NCBI GenBank assembly: GCA_016342385.1
Contig: JAEINM010000180.1
Coordinates: 1-7,856 of the forward strand
Length of the DNA stretch: 7,856 nt
Direction of reading: 5' to 3'
Origin: Spirochaetaceae bacterium
Lineage (GTDB): Bacteria > Spirochaetota > Spirochaetia > DSM-2461
Positions 1-5,757 of the stretch are shown in pieces. Every line of letters starts with the position of its first letter. Within the stretch, counting starts at the first letter, position 1. The position numbers and the translations under genes are program-made. The notes under the pieces are model-generated. The model was not told where the DNA came from. It saw nothing but the letters and a program-made list of their open reading frames with translations, and did not search any database.

Positions 1-599
1 CCTATACTGGAGAGCAAATATTAGTGGGTTTAAACGATTCATTTATTAATCCGACTTCCCAAAGAGCAGATGCTCTGGCCATAGCGCCCTATTTTGGAGG
101 CTCAATAGGTGATGAAATAGGTACTAACGGTGAAATTTCTACGATAACAGTCGATGAGATTTTAGATAGACTGGAAACAACTGTATATACCGAAACTGAA
201 GTATGGACAAAAGCAAACTCCGATATGATTGCCAATTTTGGTTTCGATGTTGATCTCATAGCCTATGAAGGTGGACCTCATCTGGTTGCCAATGGTGTCT
301 ACCAGAATAATGAGACATTGGTTAATAAGCTGATAGAAGCCAACAGGAATCCGAGAATGAAAGGAATCATACTGAGGATGTTCGATGTCTGGTACAGCAG
401 TGGAGGTCAGCTTTTTACAGGATTTGATTTTATTGAATATCCATCAAAATATGGTAGTTTTGGAATTCTCGAATATCAGGACCAGCCAATTAGCGAAGCT
501 CCCAAATATTCAGCATATTTTGATTTTATCTCTTCAAATGGAGGCATCATAAATACATTGTCTCCTCTGCCGCCATTTAATATAAGATTAAAGAAATAA
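1..599 (+). CDS. C-terminal part of a glycoside-hydrolase-like (TIM-barrel) protein, 5' end missing
   Basis: The frame is open to the left edge: codons from base 3 read YTGEQILV before the GTG at 24, so that GTG is an internal valine and about 198 C-terminal residues are visible. The segment ADALAIAPYFGG followed later by IAYEGGPHLV, then NRNPRMKG, a Trp/Gly-rich loop and FGILEYQDQ, matches my memory of large secreted proteins annotated as cellulose-binding or glycoside-hydrolase-like. In these, the late barrel strands carry an exposed glutamate. The Glu of YEGG (bases 267-269) is the natural candidate for a catalytic acid or nucleophile; that role is inferred. The likely job is hydrolysis of an extracellular or periplasmic polysaccharide. 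The protein ends shortly after the barrel with no extra C-terminal binding module. The signal peptide and other domains would lie outside the window, so the exact family and substrate cannot be stated. Confidence 0.6.
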   Translation, partial: YTGEQILVGLNDSFINPTSQRADALAIAPYFGGSIGDEIGTNGEISTITVDEILDRLETTVYTETEVWTKANSDMIANFGFDVDLIAYEGGPHLVANGVYQNNETLVNKLIEANRNPRMKGIILRMFDVWYSSGGQLFTGFDFIEYPSKYGSFGILEYQDQPISEAPKYSAYFDFISSNGGIINTLSPLPPFNIRLKK

Positions 600-652
600 A
601 GCCATTTTATAGAAAAGTCCTCGGGATAAAGGTAAGAGATCCTAAGAACCAG

Positions 653-795
653 TCATAATAAATTCAATTCTATTAAATCATCAACCTCATAAATCCCTTT
701 TACAAGCTTAGGGATACAATTGACTATGATAGAAAGACCTTTTACATAGCTTTCAGCACCTTCAATTTTCATTTCAATTGTAATTTTAGAGTCAT
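653..795 (-). pseudogene. Small conserved-looking ORF with an apparent one-base frameshift
   Basis: An ATG at 795 lies 6 bases after the stop codon of the zinc-ribbon gene. It reads only MTLKLQLK before a stop. The neighbouring frame, however, continues smoothly as ITIEMKIEGAESYVKGLS and on through IPKLVKGIYEVDD to a stop at 653-655. Adding one A to the A4 run (bases 784-787, minus strand) joins the two parts into a 47-residue protein beginning MTLKITIEMKIEGAE. The alternation of hydrophobic and charged residues looks coding. Possible explanations are a real single-base deletion, a sequencing error at a homopolymer, or a shorter gene starting at the in-frame ATG at 772 (39 aa, no good ribosome-binding site). 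I do not recognise the family. Its tight position suggests it was cotranscribed with the membrane zinc-ribbon gene. Confidence 0.4.
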
Positions 796-801
796 TATGG
801 G

Positions 802-1881
802 TTATCTCTTACTAATTTCATTTCCACAGTGTATGCAAAAGGGTAAATAAATGATGGTATCTTTTTTACAGGTTGGACATGAAATGTATAGATTAAAGCC
901 ACAGGCGGGACAGTGTTTTTCATGGTAATCGATTTTTGTATTACATGACATACACTTCTGTTTTTCGTATTGCTTTAATCTATACCTTTCTTTTGTAAAA
1001 ATTTTAGTCTGAAATATCCATATTAAAAAAACAATGAAGCCTATAGAAATAAGCAAAACACCATAATACCAGAAGGTTATTAAATTTAATTTCAATAGAA
1101 AGTCATATACTGTTTTTAATAAGAGTTTGGGAATAACTTCAATTATTAACCGGATACTTTCAAATAATATTGGCAAAAAGGCCACAATAATATAATGAGA
1201 ACTGATTATTGTCTGGATGTATTTTCCTTTGCTAAAAGAGTTGCGATTCCAAAGTATAAAAGCGGCCAAAACAGGAAGGAGAAAAACCAAATCAAAGACT
1301 GTTCGTTTTAGAGCAAACAATTTTCTGAATTTCATAATATCTTTTGCATAGTTGTTTTTCTGATTAGTAAATATAGTCTCTATTAGCTTTTGTACCCGTG
1401 GGGAATCTTTCAGGGATTGGCTTAATGCATGTATCTGCTCCAGTAATTGGAGCCCATCCGGTGAATTTTTTTCATTTCGATTTAGAGCTTTATAATTTGT
1501 TAATTGACGGTCATAAATTGAGAATTCTTTTATGAGACTTGTATCATTTTCTAGTTCAGAAAATAACGCTTCTATTTCTCCACACTTTGAATGAAGTTTC
1601 TCTATCTGTTTGTTTGTCTCAAATGTGGATCGAGTAACCCCTAATAGTTTGCTGGAAATTTTTTCAATAACATTATTCTCAACCCACTCATTATCTATAA
1701 GCATATTTCGATATTCGTAAGGGAAATATTCATACTCGTCTGTGAATTGATTTATCTGTTGACTGAGTCCAAAAAATAATATGACGGCAATAAAAACATC
1801 AGATAGGAGCAATAGAAAAAATGAGATTAAATTTAAGTCACTTCTACTGGAATAAAGTTGAATTGTTGGTTTAATTTCCAT
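802..1881 (-). CDS. Four-TM membrane protein with C-terminal double zinc ribbon
   Basis: This 359-residue protein is of unknown function. Hydrophobic segments lie at about residues 18-39, 194-212, 229-250 and 266-290. Between the first two is a long, acidic, polar stretch (about 40-193) with coiled-coil-like spacing. After the last helix comes a basic linker and two CxxC-CxxC units: C310/C313 with C324/C327, and C335/C338 with C349/C352. This is the pattern of a double zinc ribbon (DZR-like). The positive-inside rule puts both termini and the ribbons in the cytoplasm, with the 150-residue loop outside. The ATG at 1881 is supported by a strong AAAGGAG placed 8 bases upstream. Zinc ribbons at the end of membrane proteins often mediate protein contacts; sensing or assembly is a guess. 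The small frameshifted ORF follows 6 bases after its stop. Confidence 0.85.
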   Translation of the reverse strand: MEIKPTIQLYSSRSDLNLISFFLLLLSDVFIAVILFFGLSQQINQFTDEYEYFPYEYRNMLIDNEWVENNVIEKISSKLLGVTRSTFETNKQIEKLHSKCGEIEALFSELENDTSLIKEFSIYDRQLTNYKALNRNEKNSPDGLQLLEQIHALSQSLKDSPRVQKLIETIFTNQKNNYAKDIMKFRKLFALKRTVFDLVFLLPVLAAFILWNRNSFSKGKYIQTIISSHYIIVAFLPILFESIRLIIEVIPKLLLKTVYDFLLKLNLITFWYYGVLLISIGFIVFLIWIFQTKIFTKERYRLKQYEKQKCMSCNTKIDYHEKHCPACGFNLYISCPTCKKDTIIYLPFCIHCGNEISKR

Positions 1882-1911
1882 CGATACACTCCTTTCATTT
1901 TAAGGGTAATT

Positions 1912-1940
1912 CTTATCGAGATAGTTTGCCAGGCATACAA
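1912..1940 (-). promoter_or_regulatory. Weak candidate promoter for the zinc-ribbon gene
   Basis: On the minus strand TTGTAT (1940-1935) and GATAAG (1917-1912) are separated by 17 bases, about 30 bases upstream of the ATG at 1881. Matches to the sigma-70 consensus are only 3/6 and 4/6. The gap between the ACT gene and this gene is 130 bases with no clear hairpin, so readthrough from upstream is equally possible. Confidence 0.2.
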
Positions 1941-2011
1941 TTTCTTTCCCTGAAGATTCATAAATGGAATATTCTAACTACTAATATCTTTCTGTTGTAA
2001 AATAAAATTAT

Positions 2012-2407
2012 TCATAGGGATAATTCTTTTAAGGAGTTCAATGCACGTTCTGCATCTTGAGCCTGAACAAAGATATGGTCATGGTAATAGGCAGCAACAA
2101 CATTTGCACTTATTCCCTCTTCTGACAGTTTTGTTGAAACGGCTGCTGTTAAACCGACAGCATTCAAACTTGAGTGAATTTTTAGAGTGATAGCTTTAAA
2201 AACATTCTTATTTTCAAGGGCATATGCTTCAGCTAGAGCACGGGTAACTATAAGAGTTAAACCCTCTTCTTCTTTAAACGAACATAAAGGCTTTAAATGT
2301 ATGTAATCTCCATAATTACCAGGCAAGGTAATAAATACATACTCTTCCCTATTCAATACAGGAGACATTTTCTTCAATAGGGTTTTTAGGTTTTTTTCTC
2401 CGGACAT
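2012..2407 (-). CDS. ACT domain-containing protein (COG3602/ACT_3-like)
   Basis: The 131-residue protein has an N-terminal half (about 1-70) with EYVFITLPG and a C-terminal ACT-type half (about 72-131). The latter carries the family's hallmark run from HSSLNAVGLTAAVS through the segment containing GISANVVAAYYHDHIFV. I recognise this as the small stand-alone ACT protein family COG3602. ACT domains bind amino acids or other small ligands and usually regulate enzymes; the ligand of this family is not established, so the role is inferred to be regulatory and cytoplasmic. The length is normal for the family. The start at 2407 is set by GGAGG 5 bases upstream. That ribosome-binding site directly abuts the remains of an isochorismatase-type gene on the same strand. 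Confidence 0.9.
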   Translation of the reverse strand: MSGEKNLKTLLKKMSPVLNREEYVFITLPGNYGDYIHLKPLCSFKEEEGLTLIVTRALAEAYALENKNVFKAITLKIHSSLNAVGLTAAVSTKLSEEGISANVVAAYYHDHIFVQAQDAERALNSLKELSL

Positions 2408-2410
2408 AGT

Positions 2411-2542
2411 CCTCCGTCAATAAAAAAATATTGGGGATAAATGGCATTAACAAATATATTCAGAAGCATCAGTCATTGATTCTTTTGATGATCCGGTAAA
2501 ATATTCTTTCTGCATATCAATTATCATGAAGGCCGGTTTCAT
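2411..2542 (-). pseudogene. 5' remnant of an isochorismatase-family cysteine hydrolase
   Basis: On the minus strand an ATG at 2542, with GGGAG 7 bases upstream, reads MKPAFMIIDMQKEYFTGSS and then reaches a stop at 2449-2447 after 31 residues. The start matches the first beta strand of isochorismatase/nicotinamidase-like hydrolases, where the Asp of IDMQ is the catalytic-triad aspartate. After codon 30 the sense continues in the next frame as VNAIYPQYF, as if one T of a TTT run were extra. It then stops being family-like and runs into the ribosome-binding site of the ACT gene at about 2411. Family members are near 180 residues, so the Lys and Cys of the triad and most of the fold are gone. This is best read as a gene lost by internal deletion with a retained 5' end and ribosome-binding site; the residual ORF could still be translated. 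Confidence 0.6.
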
Positions 2543-2581
2543 AGGCATACTCCCTTTTTTTATCTTTAATAAAGAAGTGAT

Positions 2582-3937
2582 TTAGGCAATATCTCCACCC
2601 TGTAGAGCCACTTCTTCATGAGGCATTGTTCTGTGGTAGGGGCGAAAGTATATTTTAGGGGAATACTGATAGAGGTCCGATACTTTTGTCATATAGATAC
2701 AGGCGTATTTTTCCACCTGTTCCGCATAGCGGCTTTCATCATATCCGGATCGGAGTATTTCTCCCCAATAAGGATTGAAGAAAACCTTGTATTCTTTCAG
2801 GTTCTCGGAAATCTTTGTATTCAGTTCATCCATTTTTCCAAAAAGAGTATTAATTTCATTATAGGGGACTTTTTCCCCTTCATAACGCATGGTATCCAGC
2901 CTATTAATCTCAACTTCAAGAGCTTGTTTTTCTTTCATAAGGCTTTCAATCTTCTTCTGGACGGGTGCGGCCTGAATCAATCCTTTAATTTCCGATTCCA
3001 GATCTCCCAGAACAAGTGCTGTCCGCCAGTTGCAGGTTTTTTTAATCGATACGACATCGCCGTAAATGTGGTCCCCCAGGTATAGAATCTCACTTCCCGA
3101 ATAGCCAAGATCCTTTTGAAGTTTTTCAAAATTTCCACCCTGATAAATCCCCTTTTCCACTTTTCCCTCGTAGTTGCTCATCATCCCCGACTCCGGATCA
3201 ATCTTCAGGAATCGTCCCTTCCGTTCAAAGAACCGTGGTTTGTCGGCAAAAGTAATCACAATATCAAAAATATCATGCCAGCTTTTATTTTTCTGAAGAA
3301 AGGGGGTAATAGCGTAATCCAGCAGCTTTCTCGAATACTCATAATCGGAATTGGTGATGATCATTAGTTTTTTGCCATAGTCCAGATATCGCTCGAGCAT
3401 TTTGGCAACATCGGGATCTGTCATGACATACTTTTTAAAATTACCAATTATGCGGGATTTTATACTGTCATCCTGATGGAGTATATCGATACAATTGTTT
3501 ACATCCTGAACAATCTGATGATAGGGGGGGATATTTTCTCCCTCACTTTTCAGCTGTACCAGCTGAGAAAAAAGGACACCATTTGAGATGGCGAAGTTTG
3601 TATCGAGGCTCTTAAAATCGGGTGACCGCAGATCAATGGCCATTTCCTGGTAGATATCTTTTTGCTGCTGATAATCTAATGGTTGTAGACCATGATAAGC
3701 TATTTTTACTTTTCCATGCCGGCTAACCTGCATCAGGTTTCCATTTCTTACATCTATTACAAGACCGACAATGGCTCGCTGAAAATCAAATTTCAGTTTA
3801 CCCACCGACTCGGGGTATCCAAAAGAGTCCACAAGTCTCACGGCGGCAAGCTGATGAGTCAGTTTTTCAAATTCCTCTGTGTGATAGCGGACAAGGGTGT
3901 AGTCCATATCAAAGCCGATTATTTTAATTTGTTTCAT
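2582..3937 (-). CDS. HAD-IG family 5'-nucleotidase
   Basis: This is a cytoplasmic HAD-superfamily phosphatase of the cN-II/NT5DC-like group (Pfam 5_nucleotid), expected to remove phosphate from nucleoside 5'-monophosphates, with IMP/GMP the best-known substrates of relatives. Counting from the start used here, motif I is GFDMDYT with nucleophile D10 and acid D12. Motif II is ITNSD (T195-N196). ADKPRFF lies in the motif III region. The Mg-binding motif IV is LGDHIYGD (D289, D294). A large cap follows motif I, and the C-terminal region has a charged helix (about 325-380). The length of 451 residues is typical. I chose the ATG at 3937 because conserved sequence starts just after it; an in-frame ATG at 3967 would add ten residues (MAIFINRVLN) with no better ribosome-binding site. 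Neither start has a clear Shine-Dalgarno. A TATAAA at 3956-3951 would give a very short leader for the 3937 start, but its -35 is poor. Confidence 0.92.
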   Translation of the reverse strand: MKQIKIIGFDMDYTLVRYHTEEFEKLTHQLAAVRLVDSFGYPESVGKLKFDFQRAIVGLVIDVRNGNLMQVSRHGKVKIAYHGLQPLDYQQQKDIYQEMAIDLRSPDFKSLDTNFAISNGVLFSQLVQLKSEGENIPPYHQIVQDVNNCIDILHQDDSIKSRIIGNFKKYVMTDPDVAKMLERYLDYGKKLMIITNSDYEYSRKLLDYAITPFLQKNKSWHDIFDIVITFADKPRFFERKGRFLKIDPESGMMSNYEGKVEKGIYQGGNFEKLQKDLGYSGSEILYLGDHIYGDVVSIKKTCNWRTALVLGDLESEIKGLIQAAPVQKKIESLMKEKQALEVEINRLDTMRYEGEKVPYNEINTLFGKMDELNTKISENLKEYKVFFNPYWGEILRSGYDESRYAEQVEKYACIYMTKVSDLYQYSPKIYFRPYHRTMPHEEVALQGGDIA

Positions 3938-4030
3938 ATTGAGCACACGATTTATAAATATTGCCATATGAATAAGTTTAAACCTCTGTGTTCTCTTTTA
4001 CAAGCCGTTGATATTTGTCATAATTGCTTT
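3938..4030. promoter_or_regulatory. Divergent intergenic control region between the nucleotidase and yaaA
   Basis: Ninety-three bases separate the two divergent starts. On the plus side there is a good sigma-70-like promoter (reported separately). On the minus side TATAAA at 3956-3951 is the only fair -10, and no convincing -35 is seen. Any regulator binding here could affect both transcripts. I see no clear operator palindrome. Confidence 0.5.
3997..4024 (+). promoter_or_regulatory. Promoter of the yaaA operon
   Basis: TTTACA (3997-4002, 5/6 match to the -35 consensus) and CATAAT (4019-4024, 5/6 match to the -10) are separated by 16 bases. Transcription would be expected to start around 4030-4032, which coincides with the yaaA ATG at 4031, implying a leaderless message. 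Confidence 0.5.
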
Positions 4031-4786
4031 ATGCTGATTTTGCTTTCTCCCACAAAACAGATGGATTTCTCCCGAGCAGACCGATACAGCCAGACGGGCG
4101 GGGAACCGGAATTTCTCAAAGAAGCGCTATTGCTGAATAGAGAGTTGAAAAAACTGGATTTGAGTGAAATAAAAAAACTGATGAAAACCAGTGATAATCT
4201 CTCAAAGATTACCCGGGAAAATATTCAGAAATTTCATCAGCAGGATACCATTTCCCATTCTGCGCTTTTTGCCTATAGGGGGACGGTATTTCAATCTCTA
4301 GATGCCGGCAATTTCACTCCTCTAGACCTTGATTATACCTCAAAACATCTGCGTATTCTTTCAGGCCTTTACGGTCTTCTGAAACCGGATCACATGGTTT
4401 ATCCCTACAGGCTCGAAATGAAAACGCCTCTGGTGAATGAGGAAGGAGAAAACCTTTATCATTTCTGGAAACCTAGAATAACAGATTCGCTCAACCGGGA
4501 AGAGGGTCCTATTGTGAATCTGGCTTCCGGAGAATATACAAAAGCCATCGATATAAGGCAGTTACATCACCAGATGATTTCCTTAAGTTTTAAAGAGAGG
4601 GAAGCGGGAAAAGTGCGCACAGTGGGGATGTATTCCAAAGTGGCCAGAGGATTAATGGCCCGGCATATCATTCATATGAAAATAATAGAACCGGACCCAC
4701 TTAAAAATTTTGATCTTCAAGGGTATATTTATGATCCGGAATTGAGCAGTGAATCAGACTGGATCTTTGTGAGAAACAGGAGCTGA
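4031..4786 (+). CDS. yaaA: YaaA/UPF0246 family peroxide-stress protein
   Basis: The 251-residue product aligns end to end by eye with E. coli YaaA (DUF328), a protein that limits intracellular unincorporated iron and oxidative damage during hydrogen peroxide stress. Recognisable blocks are MLILLSPTKQMDF at the N terminus, LRILSGLYGLLKPDHMVYPY then RLEM (about 108-130), LYHFW (142-146), IVNLASGEY (161-169), and YSKVARGLMARHII (201-214). The tail carries GYIYDPELSSESDWIFVR. The start at 4031 is chosen because MLILLSPxK is the conserved beginning of the family; the frame is open much further upstream but only opposite the nucleotidase gene. No Shine-Dalgarno precedes the ATG, and the promoter is placed for a leaderless mRNA. 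It is the first gene of a tight operon with the TlpA-like gene 2 bases downstream. The biochemical activity is DNA/iron related but not fully settled. Confidence 0.95.
   Translation: MLILLSPTKQMDFSRADRYSQTGGEPEFLKEALLLNRELKKLDLSEIKKLMKTSDNLSKITRENIQKFHQQDTISHSALFAYRGTVFQSLDAGNFTPLDLDYTSKHLRILSGLYGLLKPDHMVYPYRLEMKTPLVNEEGENLYHFWKPRITDSLNREEGPIVNLASGEYTKAIDIRQLHHQMISLSFKEREAGKVRTVGMYSKVARGLMARHIIHMKIIEPDPLKNFDLQGYIYDPELSSESDWIFVRNRS
4778..4782 (+). promoter_or_regulatory. Ribosome-binding site inside the end of yaaA
   Basis: AGGAG lies within the last codons of yaaA, 6 bases before the ATG at 4789. It fixes the start of the TlpA-like gene and makes its translation likely to be coupled to that of yaaA. 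Confidence 0.75.
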
Positions 4787-4788
4787 AT

Positions 4789-5382
4789 ATGTTTATAGAA
4801 AAATGGAAAAAGAAGAAACTCTTTGATAAAATTACCGATATTCTCTTTGTCGTTTTACTGATCGGGTTGCTGATCCCCCAGAGCCGGACCGCCATCATTG
4901 TAACAGTAAAAAGGGTTATAGCCTTCTCCCCGAAAGCCATCAGTACTGAAGAGAGAGAAACTGTAGAAAGGGATGATTTCTACTGGAAAATGGAAAGCCT
5001 TGATGGGCAGCAGTTTAATCTTTCCGACTTCAGAGGGAAGGTATTATTCATAAATGAATGGGCGACATGGTGTCCTCCCTGTATTGCCGAGATGCCCAGT
5101 ATCCAGAAACTGTATGATCGGCTGAAAAATGATGATGAGGTTGTTTTTGTAATTGTGACAAATGAGAAGAAGTCTGTTGTTCAGACATTTATAGATGAAA
5201 ACGATTATACCTTTCCCGTCCTGCTCGCCAGGTCTGAAACTCCCGGTCCGTTTTTTTCACCTTCAATTCCCACGACCTTTATTGTTTCTCCCGAAGGTGA
5301 AATTGTATCGAAAGAAGTTGGGTCAAAAAAGTGGCATGGTGAAGATACTGTCAGAATGATCCGGTCGCTCTATGGAGGATAA
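4789..5382 (+). CDS. Membrane-anchored TlpA/ResA-like thiol-disulfide oxidoreductase
   Basis: The protein of 197 residues starts with a basic stretch (KWKKKK), followed by one hydrophobic helix at about 16-30 that should act as an uncleaved signal anchor and leave the rest in the periplasm. A thioredoxin-like AhpC/TSA-Redoxin domain spans about 63-195. It contains DGQQFNLSDFRGKVLFINEW, the active site WCPPC (C95 and C98) and the cis-proline loop SIPTTF (P161). WCPPC is typical of TlpA/ResA reductases, which keep apocytochrome c or other exported thiols reduced. A c-type cytochrome gene lies 1.6 kb downstream on the other strand, so a role in heme attachment is plausible but unproven. The start is supported by the AGGAG inside yaaA; the 2-base gap to yaaA indicates one operon. 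The next gene overlaps its 3' end by 11 bases. Confidence 0.93.
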   Translation: MFIEKWKKKKLFDKITDILFVVLLIGLLIPQSRTAIIVTVKRVIAFSPKAISTEERETVERDDFYWKMESLDGQQFNLSDFRGKVLFINEWATWCPPCIAEMPSIQKLYDRLKNDDEVVFVIVTNEKKSVVQTFIDENDYTFPVLLARSETPGPFFSPSIPTTFIVSPEGEIVSKEVGSKKWHGEDTVRMIRSLYGG

Positions 5383-5599
5383 GAGACAGATTCTAAGGGA
5401 AGAGCGACCTTTTTCCTGGAAAATTGTAAAAGGTGAAAAGGCTTTTATTCTCTGGAAAGGCAAAAATATCAAGACAATTTCCGGTAAGGATCTGTTTAAA
5501 ATGGAGAAACTGATTGAGGGCAATATTGATTTTGAAATACAACTGTTCCTTGCAAAAATTACTGGCAATTTTAAACATGGTAATGAGAAGCTGTTTTAG
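5372..5599 (+). CDS. Small basic protein of unknown function, third gene of the yaaA operon
   Basis: This 75-residue ORF starts at an ATG 11 bases inside the end of the TlpA-like gene. It has no recognisable domain, membrane segment or signal peptide. It is rich in Lys and Ile, with alternating hydrophobic residues in WKIVKGEKAFILWKGKN and a likely helix from SGKDLFKMEKL on. Support for its being real comes from the overlap with the upstream gene and the plausible amphipathic pattern. Against it, no Shine-Dalgarno precedes the ATG; the nearest GGAGG (5375-5379) lies just after the start, so reinitiation by ribosomes finishing the upstream gene is the likely route. I do not recognise a family. 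Confidence 0.6.
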   Translation: MEDKRQILREERPFSWKIVKGEKAFILWKGKNIKTISGKDLFKMEKLIEGNIDFEIQLFLAKITGNFKHGNEKLF

Positions 5600-5643
5600 C
5601 TAATACCCGGGAACAAAGAGACTTTCCCATTGGAACAATAAGG

Positions 5644-5649
5644 TATAAT
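5644..5649 (+). promoter_or_regulatory. Candidate -10 element of the SpoIIE phosphatase gene
   Basis: A perfect TATAAT lies 108 bases upstream of the ATG at 5758. No good -35 sits at 16-18 bases; TTGGAA at 5630-5635 is only 8 bases away. If used, transcription would start near 5656, just before a hairpin at 5660-5686. An activator-dependent promoter or an alternative sigma factor is possible. Confidence 0.35.
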
Positions 5650-5659
5650 ACAATCAATT

Positions 5660-5686
5660 TCCCTTTTTAACCATGTTAAATGGGGG
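5660..5686 (+). terminator. Stem-loop between the yaaA operon and the phosphatase gene
   Basis: TTTAAC (5666-5671), a three-base loop CAT, and GTTAAA (5675-5680) form a perfect inner stem. After one T-T mismatch, TCCCT and GGGGG continue the pairing outward (5660-5664 with 5682-5686). The following bases are T-rich but interrupted (TTTGTCCTATTT). It could end the yaaA operon transcript, or sit in the 5' leader of the phosphatase mRNA if the TATAAT at 5644 is used. Confidence 0.4.
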
Positions 5687-5757
5687 TTTGTCCTATTTCT
5701 GTTTTTTTCCCTATCTATATCCGAATTCTCCATATAGAATTATTTCAGGGGGAATCC

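Noticed and set aside
600..652. Possible terminator after the glycosidase-like gene
   Set aside because: I looked for a GC-rich hairpin followed by T residues and found only weak, imperfect pairing.
1833..1961. 42-codon minus-strand ORF (MNLQGKKLYAW...) between the ACT and zinc-ribbon genes
   Set aside because: No ribosome-binding site, overlaps the true start of the zinc-ribbon gene in another frame, and contains that gene's Shine-Dalgarno within its codons.
2618..3367. Two plus-strand ORFs (2618-3085 and 3116-3367)
   Set aside because: They are antisense to the well-supported HAD-IG nucleotidase and have no recognisable motifs; they are rich in Phe/Ile from reversed coding sequence.
3692..4030. 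N-terminal extension of the yaaA frame by 113 codons
   Set aside because: Most of it lies opposite the nucleotidase gene and is not family-like; YaaA proteins begin at MLIL(L/I)SPxK, which is the ATG at 4031.
4701..5578. Minus-strand ORFs at 4701-4940, 5323-5568 and 5393-5578
   Set aside because: They are antisense to the yaaA operon, have no start signals and show no domain-like sequence.
5680..5757. Earlier in-frame ATG for the phosphatase gene
   Set aside because: It lies in the hairpin and has no ribosome-binding site, while the ATG at 5758 has AGGGGG at correct spacing.
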